This document shows positions 6,269 to 12,714 of a stretch of 12,714 bases of DNA, one piece after another. The notes under the pieces are model-generated. The model had not been told where the DNA came from. It saw nothing but the letters and a program-made list of their open reading frames with translations, and did no database searches. The stretch lies in NCBI GenBank assembly GCA_026993285.1, contig JALWTZ010000379.1:1-12714 (forward strand). The letters are read 5' to 3'. The position numbers and the translations under genes were made by a program. The DNA is from Lysobacterales bacterium (GTDB lineage: Bacteria; Pseudomonadota; Gammaproteobacteria; Xanthomonadales; S139-57). Within the stretch, counting starts at the first letter, position 1. Each line of letters starts with the position of its first letter.

Positions 6269-6897
6269 GGGGAAACCTCCTCTTCGGGGAGATGTTGCAA
6301 CACTTGCGGGTGGCTGGCATACCATTGCAGCAGGTCGCGCACGGCCTTGACCACCGCCCGTGGGGTGATGGTGGCACCGGTGAACTGGTCGAAGACCCCG
6401 CCATCCTTTTTCACCGCCCAGCGTTCGGCGGGTGGCTGGCCCAGGGCCTTGCCGGCAAAACCCAGTATCCAGTCACCGCGGCGCAGGTCGATGCCATCGC
6501 CCAGGCCCGGCGTTTCAGTGTGGGCGGTCACCCGCACACCCAGCAGCTGGCCATCCGGTTTCAGCCCCACCAGCAGGCGGATGTTGCCGTTGTAGCCCTC
6601 GGCGGTGGTGATATTCAGCAGCCAGGCGCTGATGGCTCCCTGCTTGCGTGCCACCCAGCCGGTCACCGGCCCGCTCAGGCCGGGAATGGTGCCGGCGGGC
6701 AGTTCCAGGGTTTCCAGCAACGGATCGTTGTCGTACAGGGATTGCGGCAGCAGTTCCGCCAATTGCCGCAGGGTGGCCTGACGCTCCTGTTCGGCGATGC
6801 GCTCGGCGGTGAGCTGCCAGGTCAGCGCCAGCAGCAGGGAACCGGCCAGGGCAAAGGCACCCAGCAAGAACACAGGCCGCCATTGCAGATTGCTCAT
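6265..6897 (-). CDS. rsxG: Rnf/Rsx electron transport complex subunit G (covalent FMN)
   Basis: This 210-residue subunit has one N-terminal membrane helix (about residues 9-27) and a periplasmic FMN-binding domain. The flavinylation motif DQFTGAT spans residues 170-176 and matches the DxxS/TGAT signature of ApbE substrates, making T176 the expected phosphoester attachment site. HTETPGLGD (residues 126-134) is another family signature. The ATG at 6897 is chosen over an open frame reaching 7293 because it follows GGAG with seven bases of spacing and the upstream reading is the rsxD gene in another frame. It overlaps the rsxD stop and the rsxE start by four bases each. The flavin transferase ApbE is not in this window. 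Confidence 0.95.
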   Translation of the reverse strand: MSNLQWRPVFLLGAFALAGSLLLALTWQLTAERIAEQERQATLRQLAELLPQSLYDNDPLLETLELPAGTIPGLSGPVTGWVARKQGAISAWLLNITTAEGYNGNIRLLVGLKPDGQLLGVRVTAHTETPGLGDGIDLRRGDWILGFAGKALGQPPAERWAVKKDGGVFDQFTGATITPRAVVKAVRDLLQWYASHPQVLQHLPEEEVSP

Positions 6898-7931
6898 GAC
6901 GGGTCTCCGTGGCCGAATACCCGCGGACGGGTATAGCGGTCGATCCAGGGCACGGCCAGGTTCATCAGCAAGACGGCGAAGGCCACGCCATCGGGGAAAG
7001 CGCCCCAGCGGCGGATCAGCAGCACCAGCAAACCCACGCCAAAGCCGAACAGCAGCCGCCCGCGCGGGGTGGTGCTGCCGGAGACCGGGTCGGTGGCAAT
7101 GAAGAAGGCGCCCAGCATCAAGCCGCCCTGGAACAGGTGTGCCAGCGGGTTGGGATTGGTTTCCGGCCAGAAGGCCCATGCCGGGCCACTGAGCAGGAGG
7201 ATGGCGGCCAGCACCCCGGCCGGCACCCGCCAGTCGGCCACCCGTTGCTGCACCAGCCACAGCCCGCCCAGGGCGTAGGCCGCCGCCAGCCATTCCCAGC
7301 CGCGCCCACCAAGTGTGCCGAAAGCCGGATTTTGCCGGATCTCGTCCATCATCAGCTGTTGCTGCACACCCTGGCGCAGCAGGTCCAGCGGGGTGGCCTC
7401 ACTGACGGTATCCCATTGCAGGCCGGCGGGCAGCTGGCCGGTGAAGATGACCTGCGCCGCCTGCCAGAGATCGGGTTGCCAGCCGCCCAGCCCGGCCGGC
7501 ATCAGCCAGCTGGTCACTTCCCTTGGAAAAGCCACCAGCAGCACCACGAAGCCCACCATGGCCGGGTTGAAGGGGTTGTAGCCCAGCCCGCCGTAGAGAT
7601 GCTTGGCCATGACGATGGCGAAGAAGATGCCGGTGAGGCTGGCCCACCAGGGCAGAAGCGGTGGCAGGGAGAGCACCAGCAGCCAGGCGGTGACCACGGC
7701 GCTCAGGTCGGAGAGGAAGGGCCGTATGGGCCGCTGGCGCAGCCGGAGCATGGCCGCCTCCAGCGCCACCGCCACGAGGCTGGCCCACAAGAGCTGCACC
7801 ACGATGCCCCAGCCGAAAAGCCACACATGCACGGCCACCGCCGGCAGCAGGGCCAGCAGCACCTTGAGCATCATGCGGCTGACCCGGTGGTCGCCACGGA
7901 TATGGGGGGAGCCGCCGGTATCGAAACGCAT
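6894..7931 (-). CDS. rsxD: Rnf/Rsx electron transport complex subunit D (covalent FMN)
   Basis: This 345-residue membrane subunit is homologous to NqrB and UreT-type transporters and has around nine or ten hydrophobic segments. Family landmarks are KHLYGGLGYNPFNPAMVG (residues 110-127) and DPVSGSTTP (281-289), where T287 is the expected covalent FMN site. The true start is ATG 7931, giving MRFDTGGSPHIRG, with AGGAG eight bases upstream. A longer open frame to 8321 is the shadow of rsxC. The ATG shares a base with the rsxC stop (TGATG). The length matches E. coli RsxD (about 350 residues). The subunit is thought to form part of the ion or electron path across the membrane. Confidence 0.95.
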   Translation of the reverse strand: MRFDTGGSPHIRGDHRVSRMMLKVLLALLPAVAVHVWLFGWGIVVQLLWASLVAVALEAAMLRLRQRPIRPFLSDLSAVVTAWLLVLSLPPLLPWWASLTGIFFAIVMAKHLYGGLGYNPFNPAMVGFVVLLVAFPREVTSWLMPAGLGGWQPDLWQAAQVIFTGQLPAGLQWDTVSEATPLDLLRQGVQQQLMMDEIRQNPAFGTLGGRGWEWLAAAYALGGLWLVQQRVADWRVPAGVLAAILLLSGPAWAFWPETNPNPLAHLFQGGLMLGAFFIATDPVSGSTTPRGRLLFGFGVGLLVLLIRRWGAFPDGVAFAVLLMNLAVPWIDRYTRPRVFGHGDPS

Positions 7932-9466
7932 CAGTCGCTCTCCTGCTTGCGGGCCTTGGCGCGTTGCACGGCCTCGCGCACGGCATCGCTGCCCTTGTTC
8001 TTCAGGGCTTCGGCTTTCTGTTTGCGCCGGGCTTCGCGGGCGGCCTTCTCCGCCGCCAGCCGTGCCTCGCGGGCTTCGTGGCGCTGGCGGGCCAGTTCCG
8101 CCTTGCGCTCGGCCATCTGCTCGGCCCGCACCAGGCTCTTGCCATGGCGGTAGTAGTCCACCAGCGGCAGGTGGCTGGGGCAGACATAGGCACAGCAACC
8201 GCATTCGATGCAGTCGAACAGATCGTAGGCCACCAGTTTTTCCGTGTTCTCCGCCCGGGCATGCCAGTAGAGTTCCTGCGGCAGCAGTTGCTGCGGGCAG
8301 GCGCGGGCACATTCTCCACAACGGATGCAGGGCAGTACCGGGGCCGGGTCGCGGATTTCATCTTCACCCAGCACCAGAATGCAGTTGGTGGCCTTGACCA
8401 CCGGCAAATTGTCCTCGGGCAGAGCCACGCCCATCATCGGCCCGCCCATCACCAGCCGCCGGGCCTGCGGGGTGTAGCCGCCGGCGGCGGCCACCACATG
8501 GCCGATGCTGCAACCCAGGGGCACCCGGTAATTGCCCGGCTCGGCCACGCCCTTGCCGGTGACGGTGACGATGCGGTCCACCACTGGCCGGCCACGGGTG
8601 ACGGCCTGGTGTATGGTCCAGGCGGTGGCCACATTGTGGCAGAGTATGCCCAGGTCGCCGGGGTAACCGCCGGAAGGCACTTCCAGGCCGGTAAGCACCT
8701 TGATCAGCTGCTTCTCCCCGCCTTCCGGGTAGATGGTGGGCACCTTGCGCACGCTGACGCTGGGAGCGCTGACCTTGCGGAAGGCCTGTTCGAAGGCGGT
8801 GCAGACATCGGCCATGGGGTCTTCGATGGCGATGATGGCCTGTTCCGCGCCCAGCATTTTCAGCAGCAGTTCCGCGCCCTTGATGATGGCCTCGGCCTCC
8901 AGGTGCATCAGGGTTTCGTCGCAGGTGATAAAGGGCTCGCACTCGGCACCGTTGAGAATCACCGTGTGGATGGGCTGCTTGTGGTGGCGCAGCTTGAAAT
9001 GGGCGGGGAAGACCGCGCCACCCAGGCCCACGATGCCGGATTGCTGCACCCGTTCGATCAGTTCTTCCGGCCTGGCCCGCTCGCAGTGCAGGGGCTCGGG
9101 CAGTTCCGCCCAGAGGTCCAGCCCGTCGGGGCGCAGGATGAAACAGCGCCCCGGCAGGGCCGAGGGTTCCGGCATGGGCCGGCGTTCCAGCGCCACAATG
9201 GTGCCGGAGGTGGGCGCGTGCACGGCGGCGGAGAATTCCCCCTCGGGCGTGGCCAGCAGCTGGCCCTTCAGCACCCGCTGGCCCACTTCCACCACCGGCC
9301 GGGCCGGCTGGCCCATGTGCTGCTGCAGGGGCAGCACCAGTTCTTCCGGCAGGGGCACGGGCAGCAGCACATCCACCTTGGAATCGGCCTTGTGGTGCTG
9401 CAGCACCAGCCCGCCGTGAAAGCGGTGGGCCGGTGGCTGGCTGCATTGCAGGGGGGCATCAGGCAA
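7931..9466 (-). CDS. rsxC: Rnf/Rsx electron transport complex subunit C (NADH-side, two 4Fe-4S)
   Basis: This 511-residue peripheral subunit is the NADH-oxidising or NADH-reducing module, related to NuoF/NqrA. HRFHGGL near residue 14 opens the conserved region; GLGGAVFPAHFKL (147-159) and LNGAECEPFITCD (171-183) mark the nucleotide/flavin domain. Two 4Fe-4S motifs follow: C380, C383, C386, C390 and C419, C422, C425, C429. A charged Ala/Arg/Lys/Glu helix (about 445-510) ends the protein; it is much shorter than the repeat-rich tail of E. coli RsxC. No ATG or GTG in frame lies between the rsxB end and the conserved start, so TTG at 9466 is chosen: it follows AAGGAG by seven bases and overlaps rsxB by eight. 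The frame is open to 9655, but that part only reads through rsxB. Confidence 0.93.
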   Translation of the reverse strand: MPDAPLQCSQPPAHRFHGGLVLQHHKADSKVDVLLPVPLPEELVLPLQQHMGQPARPVVEVGQRVLKGQLLATPEGEFSAAVHAPTSGTIVALERRPMPEPSALPGRCFILRPDGLDLWAELPEPLHCERARPEELIERVQQSGIVGLGGAVFPAHFKLRHHKQPIHTVILNGAECEPFITCDETLMHLEAEAIIKGAELLLKMLGAEQAIIAIEDPMADVCTAFEQAFRKVSAPSVSVRKVPTIYPEGGEKQLIKVLTGLEVPSGGYPGDLGILCHNVATAWTIHQAVTRGRPVVDRIVTVTGKGVAEPGNYRVPLGCSIGHVVAAAGGYTPQARRLVMGGPMMGVALPEDNLPVVKATNCILVLGEDEIRDPAPVLPCIRCGECARACPQQLLPQELYWHARAENTEKLVAYDLFDCIECGCCAYVCPSHLPLVDYYRHGKSLVRAEQMAERKAELARQRHEAREARLAAEKAAREARRKQKAEALKNKGSDAVREAVQRAKARKQESD

Positions 9467-10019
9467 CGCGCTTCTCCTTTTCGGGCGGCTGTTCCACCGG
9501 CAGGGCGGGCTTGGGCCAGATCCAGCTGGCGCGGGTGGGCGGCAGTTCCACCATGTCGATGCAATCCACCGGGCAGGGTTCCACGCACAGCTTGCAGCCG
9601 GTGCACTCGCTTTCGATGACGGTGTGCATGTGCTTGGCCGAGCCGAGAATGGCATCCACCGGGCAGGCCTGGATGCACTTGGTGCAGCCGATGCATTCGG
9701 CTTCGCGGATCACCGCCACCAGCGGCCCGTCGGGTTCTTCTTCCACTTCCAGCGGCGGCACGCCCAGCAGGTCGGCGATGGCTTCCATGGTGGCGGTGCC
9801 GCCGGGGTTGCACAGGTTGACCGGCGCCTCGCCCCTGGCCAGGGCTTCGGCATAGGGCGCGCAGCCGGGGTAGCCGCACTGGCCACACTGGGTTTGTGGC
9901 AGCAGCTGGTTGAGCTTTTCCGCCACCGGGTTGCCTTCCACCCGGAAGCGGCCGGCGGCCCAGGCCAGCAGCAGGCCGAAGGCCAGCGCCAGCAGGGTGA
10001 TGATGACAACGGCGGTCAT
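9459..10019 (-). CDS. rsxB: Rnf/Rsx electron transport complex subunit B (ferredoxin-like, 12 Cys)
   Basis: This 186-residue iron-sulfur subunit passes electrons between the membrane flavins/clusters and ferredoxin. Residues 3-22 form a membrane anchor. A 4Fe-4S domain follows with C45, C48, C53 and C70 (QCGQCGYPGC). Two bacterial ferredoxin motifs then occur: C109, C112, C115, C119 and C139, C142, C145, C149, each ending CPVD. The length is close to E. coli RsxB (192). The ATG at 10019 is seven bases after the rsxA stop, with only a weak GAGG about 11 bases upstream, so coupling to rsxA translation is likely. The last 25 residues are a proline- and charge-rich tail whose coding sequence also holds the rsxC ribosome binding site. 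Confidence 0.96.
   Translation of the reverse strand: MTAVVIITLLALAFGLLLAWAAGRFRVEGNPVAEKLNQLLPQTQCGQCGYPGCAPYAEALARGEAPVNLCNPGGTATMEAIADLLGVPPLEVEEEPDGPLVAVIREAECIGCTKCIQACPVDAILGSAKHMHTVIESECTGCKLCVEPCPVDCIDMVELPPTRASWIWPKPALPVEQPPEKEKRVA
9474..9479 (-). promoter_or_regulatory. Ribosome binding site setting the TTG start of rsxC
   Basis: AAGGAG inside the 3' end of rsxB lies seven bases before the TTG at 9466-9464. It decides the rsxC start, since the nearest ATG (9460-9458, in a TGATG with the rsxB stop) is in another frame. Confidence 0.65.
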
Positions 10020-10026
10020 GGTGGTG

Positions 10027-10608
10027 TCAGCCTCGCACCAGGCCGGTGAACCCCATGAAGGCCAGGGCCATGAAACCGGCGGTAATCAGCGCGATGGGCG
10101 CGCCCTGGAAGGTTTCCGGCACATCGGCGGCCTGTAGGCGGGCACGGATGCCGGCGAACAGCACCAGCACCAGGCCAAAGCCCAGCGAGGCGCCAAAGCC
10201 GTACAGGGCCGATTCCATCAACCCGTGGGATTGCTGGCTGTTGAGCAGGGCCACGCCCAGCACGATGCAGTTGGTGGTGATCAGCGGTAGGAAGATGCCC
10301 AGCGTCTGGTAGAGCAGCGGGCTGGCCTTGCGCATGACCATTTCGGTGAACTGCACCACCACGGCAATGACCAGAATGAAACTCAGGGTGCGCAGGTATT
10401 CCAGCCCGAAGGGTAGCAACAGCCAGCGCCAGACCAGATAACTGGCCACCGAGGAGAGGGTGAGCACGAAACTGGTGGCCAGCACCATGCCGAAGGCGGA
10501 TTCTTCCTTGGCGGAAACCCCCATGAACGGGCACAGGCCAAGAAACTTCACCAGCACGAAGTTGTTGACCAGCACCGTGGAGACCAGGATGAGGAAGAAT
10601 TCGCTCAT
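10027..10608 (-). CDS. rsxA: Rnf/Rsx electron transport complex subunit A
   Basis: This 193-residue membrane subunit has six predicted helices and the same length as E. coli RsxA. It is the homologue of RsxE and NqrE. It begins MSEFFLILVSTVLVNNFVLV, and its GLCPFMGVS (C26) and LITTNCIVLGVALLN (C114) segments carry the two conserved cysteines thought to share a membrane iron-sulfur cluster with RsxE. Only six bases separate its ATG from the metG stop, so it has no promoter of its own and depends on metG transcription or on a promoter inside metG. TAAGGT, formed at the metG stop, is a modest ribosome binding site. Confidence 0.96.
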   Translation of the reverse strand: MSEFFLILVSTVLVNNFVLVKFLGLCPFMGVSAKEESAFGMVLATSFVLTLSSVASYLVWRWLLLPFGLEYLRTLSFILVIAVVVQFTEMVMRKASPLLYQTLGIFLPLITTNCIVLGVALLNSQQSHGLMESALYGFGASLGFGLVLVLFAGIRARLQAADVPETFQGAPIALITAGFMALAFMGFTGLVRG

Positions 10609-10614
10609 GGCACC

Positions 10615-12642
10615 TTACTTCACCCGCATGCCCGGCTGCGCGCCGCTGTCGGGGGCGAGCAGGTAGATGCCCTGGCCGTCTCCGGCGGCCAGCACCATGC
10701 CCTCGGAAAGGCCGAAGCGCATCTTGCGCGGCTTGAGGTTGGCCACCATCACCGTCAGCCGGCCTTGCAGGTCTTCCGGGCGGTAGGCGGCCTTGATGCC
10801 GGCAAAGACCTGGCGGGTCTCGCCACCCAGGTCCAGCTCCAGCCGCAGCAGCTTGTCGGCGCCTTCCACCGCCTCGGCCCTGGCAATGCGGGCCACGCGC
10901 AGATCCACCTTGAGAAAATCGTCGATGGTGATGGCGTCCCCATCCGCCTGCGATGGCTGGTCGGTGGCCTTGGCTTCGGCTTTTTTTGCTGCCGGCTGGC
11001 TGTCGTCCTTGCTGGCTTCCACCATGGCCGCGACCCGTTCCGGGTCCACCCGGAACATCAGCGGCTTGAACTTTTCGATGGGCTGGCCCAGCAGGGGCTG
11101 GTGCAGGTCATCCCAGGCCAGCGCCTGCCCGCCGAGAAAGGCCTCGGCCTTGGCCACGGTGGCCGGAATCACTGGCTTGAGCATCACCGCCAGCTGGCGG
11201 AACAGATTGATGCCCATGGAGCAGACGGCCAGTACTTCCGCCTCGCGGCCGGCTTCCTTGGCCATTTGCCAGGGCTTGTGTTCGTCGATATAGCGGTTGG
11301 CCTCGTCGGCCAGTGCCATGATGCGGCGGCAGGCGCGGTTGAAATCCCGTTGCTCGAAGGCTTCGGCCACCGCCTCGGCGGCTTCCGCCTGCCGGCGGAA
11401 CAGGGCCTCGTCGGCCAGGCTGTCGGCCAGCCGGCCTCCGCCCAGCTTGTGAATGAAACCGGCACAGCGGCTGGCGATGTTCACCCACTTGCCCACCAGA
11501 TCGGCGTTGATTTTCTGGATGAAGTCCTCCAGGTTAAGGTCGATGTCGCTCAGGCCCGCGCCCAGCTTGCTGGCCAGGTAGTAACGCAGATAGTCCGGGT
11601 TCAGGTGTTCCAGATAGGTGCGCGCGGTGATGAAGCTGCCGCGGGACTTGGACATCTTCTGCCCGTTGACGGTGAGAAAACCGTGCACATGAATGGTGGT
11701 GGGCGTGCGGAAGCCGGCGCCGCTGAGGGTGGCCGGCCAGAACAGGGCATGGAAATAGGTGATGTCCTTGCCGATGAAATGCACCAGCTCGGTTTCGCTG
11801 CCGGCGGCCCAGTATTCGTCGAAATCCAGCCCCTTTTCCTCGCAGAGCTTGCGGAAGGCGGCCATGTAGCCGATGGGCGCGTCCAGCCACACATAGAAGA
11901 ACTTGCCGGGCTTGCCGGGAATCTCGAAGCCGAAATAGGGCGCGTCGCGGGTGATGTCCCAGGGTTGCAACCCGGCCTCGAACCATTCGTCCAGCTTGTT
12001 GCTCACCTCCTCCTGCAGGTGGCCGGCCCGGGTCCATTCACGCAGCATGGGCTCGAAATCCTGCAGGCGGAAGAAATCGTGCTCGGTTTCCTTCAGCACG
12101 GGTTTTTCGCCGGAAACCACCGAATAGGGTTCCACCAGATCCGCCGGGGTGTAGGTGCTGCCGCAGGCCTCGCAGGAATCACCGTACTGGTCCTCGGCGC
12201 CGCACTTGGGGCAGCGGCCCTTGATGAAGCGGTCGGGCAGAAACATCTGCTCCTTCGGGTCGTAGAGCTGGGTGATGGTGCGGCTTTCGATATGGCCAGC
12301 TTCGCGGTTGTTCAGGTAGATGGTTTCGGCCAGCTGGCGGTTTTCTTCCGAATGGGTGGTGTGAAAACAGTCCAGGCCGATGTGAAAACCGTCGAAATCG
12401 GCCTTGTGGGCGTGCCAGGTCTTTTCAATCAGCGCCTCCGGGCTGATGCCCTGCTTGCGCGCGTTGAGCATGATGGGCGTGCCGTGGGCGTCGTCGGCAC
12501 AGACATACCAGCATTCGTGCCCGCGCATTTTCTGGAAACGCACCCAGATATCCGTCTGGGTGTATTCCACCACATGGCCCATGTGCAGCGGGCCATTGGC
12601 GTAGGGCAGGGCGCTGGTGACCAGAATCTTTCGCTTTGCCAT
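10615..12642 (-). CDS. metG: Methionyl-tRNA synthetase with C-terminal tRNA-binding domain
   Basis: This 675-residue class I aminoacyl-tRNA synthetase charges tRNA-Met in the cytoplasm. The HIGH-type signature is HMGH (residues 20-23) and KMSKS lies at 329-333. The connective peptide carries one zinc knuckle, C144, C147, C157 and C160 (C-x2-C-x9-C-x2-C). The anticodon-binding helical region follows to about residue 530. A low-complexity Lys/Ala/Asp/Gln linker (about 532-570) leads to a Trbp111-type OB-fold domain (571-675, starting ITIDDFLKVDLRVARI) used for dimerisation and tRNA binding, as in the E. coli enzyme. The start ATG at 12642 gives the usual MAKRKILVTSALPYANGP N-terminus; its ribosome binding site is weak. 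Only 72 bases lie upstream in the window; a GACAAT at 12678-12673 might be a -10 box, but no good -35 accompanies it. Confidence 0.98.
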   Translation of the reverse strand: MAKRKILVTSALPYANGPLHMGHVVEYTQTDIWVRFQKMRGHECWYVCADDAHGTPIMLNARKQGISPEALIEKTWHAHKADFDGFHIGLDCFHTTHSEENRQLAETIYLNNREAGHIESRTITQLYDPKEQMFLPDRFIKGRCPKCGAEDQYGDSCEACGSTYTPADLVEPYSVVSGEKPVLKETEHDFFRLQDFEPMLREWTRAGHLQEEVSNKLDEWFEAGLQPWDITRDAPYFGFEIPGKPGKFFYVWLDAPIGYMAAFRKLCEEKGLDFDEYWAAGSETELVHFIGKDITYFHALFWPATLSGAGFRTPTTIHVHGFLTVNGQKMSKSRGSFITARTYLEHLNPDYLRYYLASKLGAGLSDIDLNLEDFIQKINADLVGKWVNIASRCAGFIHKLGGGRLADSLADEALFRRQAEAAEAVAEAFEQRDFNRACRRIMALADEANRYIDEHKPWQMAKEAGREAEVLAVCSMGINLFRQLAVMLKPVIPATVAKAEAFLGGQALAWDDLHQPLLGQPIEKFKPLMFRVDPERVAAMVEASKDDSQPAAKKAEAKATDQPSQADGDAITIDDFLKVDLRVARIARAEAVEGADKLLRLELDLGGETRQVFAGIKAAYRPEDLQGRLTVMVANLKPRKMRFGLSEGMVLAAGDGQGIYLLAPDSGAQPGMRVK

Positions 12643-12714
12643 GAGGGCTGTCCGATCAGAAGGAAACGGCGTATTGTCGCAAAATCCGCCGCCGAAAGCA
12701 GTAGCCCGCAGGGG

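Noticed and set aside
6909..8153. A 414-codon open frame on the + strand opposite rsxD and the end of rsxC
   Set aside because: The composition is low complexity and rich in His, Gln, Gly and Glu, with no domain. It is a shadow of the rsx genes on the other strand.
7932..8321. Extended N-terminus of rsxD to 8321, with similar extensions of rsxG to 7293 and rsxE to 6325
   Set aside because: The added residues are out-of-frame readings of the upstream genes, and the family N-termini begin at the internal ATGs, which have proper ribosome binding sites.
7964..9619. A 551-codon open frame on the + strand opposite rsxC and rsxB
   Set aside because: It is composed mostly of Gly, His, Gln and Ala, has no recognisable domain, and lies wholly antisense to genes with clear motifs. 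GC-rich third positions keep the opposite frame open.
12643..12714. A promoter for metG or a divergent gene at the right edge
   Set aside because: A GACAAT-like -10 is present without a credible -35, and the window ends before any divergent coding start could be seen.

Overview
The window reads as chromosome of a GC-rich proteobacterium, most likely a gammaproteobacterium. The evidence is the gene order metG-rsxABCDGE-nth, the Enterobacteria/Pseudomonas-type ribosomal proteins L28 and L33 (L33 is cysteine-free), and an assimilatory nitrate reductase of the NasA type. A cytochrome P460-like periplasmic haem protein would fit a sulfur- or nitrogen-metabolising lineage, but the genus cannot be fixed from sequence alone.

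Layout. (1) Positions 11-2692, + strand: nasA, the molybdenum/iron-sulfur catalytic subunit of assimilatory nitrate reductase, probably the last gene of an operon that begins outside the window. (2) Positions 2754-3312, + strand: a clear sigma70-type promoter, rpmB (L28), rpmG (L33) and a strong terminator that works in both directions. (3) Positions 3357-4083, - strand: a vapBC toxin-antitoxin pair with its own promoter and a likely autoregulatory operator. (4) Positions 4098-4376: two direct copies of a ~102-bp sequence at a 156-bp period. The second copy is the core of a 130-bp imperfect palindrome ending one base from the stop codon of the next gene. (5) Positions 4378-12642, - strand: a tightly packed gene series, in order of transcription metG, rsxA, rsxB, rsxC, rsxD, rsxG, rsxE, nth, and then, after 59 bp, a cytochrome P460-family gene.

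How the genes work together. RsxABCDGE (Rnf) is a membrane complex that moves electrons between NADH and ferredoxin, coupled to an ion gradient; in enterobacteria it keeps SoxR reduced. All its redox ligands are visible: twelve cysteines in RsxB, eight in RsxC, flavinylation threonines in RsxD and RsxG, and membrane cysteines in RsxA and RsxE. The rsx genes overlap or nearly abut, with ATGA or TGATG junctions, so translation is probably coupled. metG and nth are common neighbours of rnf/rsx operons. NasA needs low-potential electrons and the P460-like protein may handle NO or hydroxylamine, so there is a loose nitrogen/redox theme, but no direct link is shown.

Most of the window is ordinary core genome. 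The parts that known genes do not explain are the palindromic repeat pair between vapBC and the P460 gene, and the presence of the P460 gene at the end of the rsx-nth operon. I see no convincing new multi-gene system.
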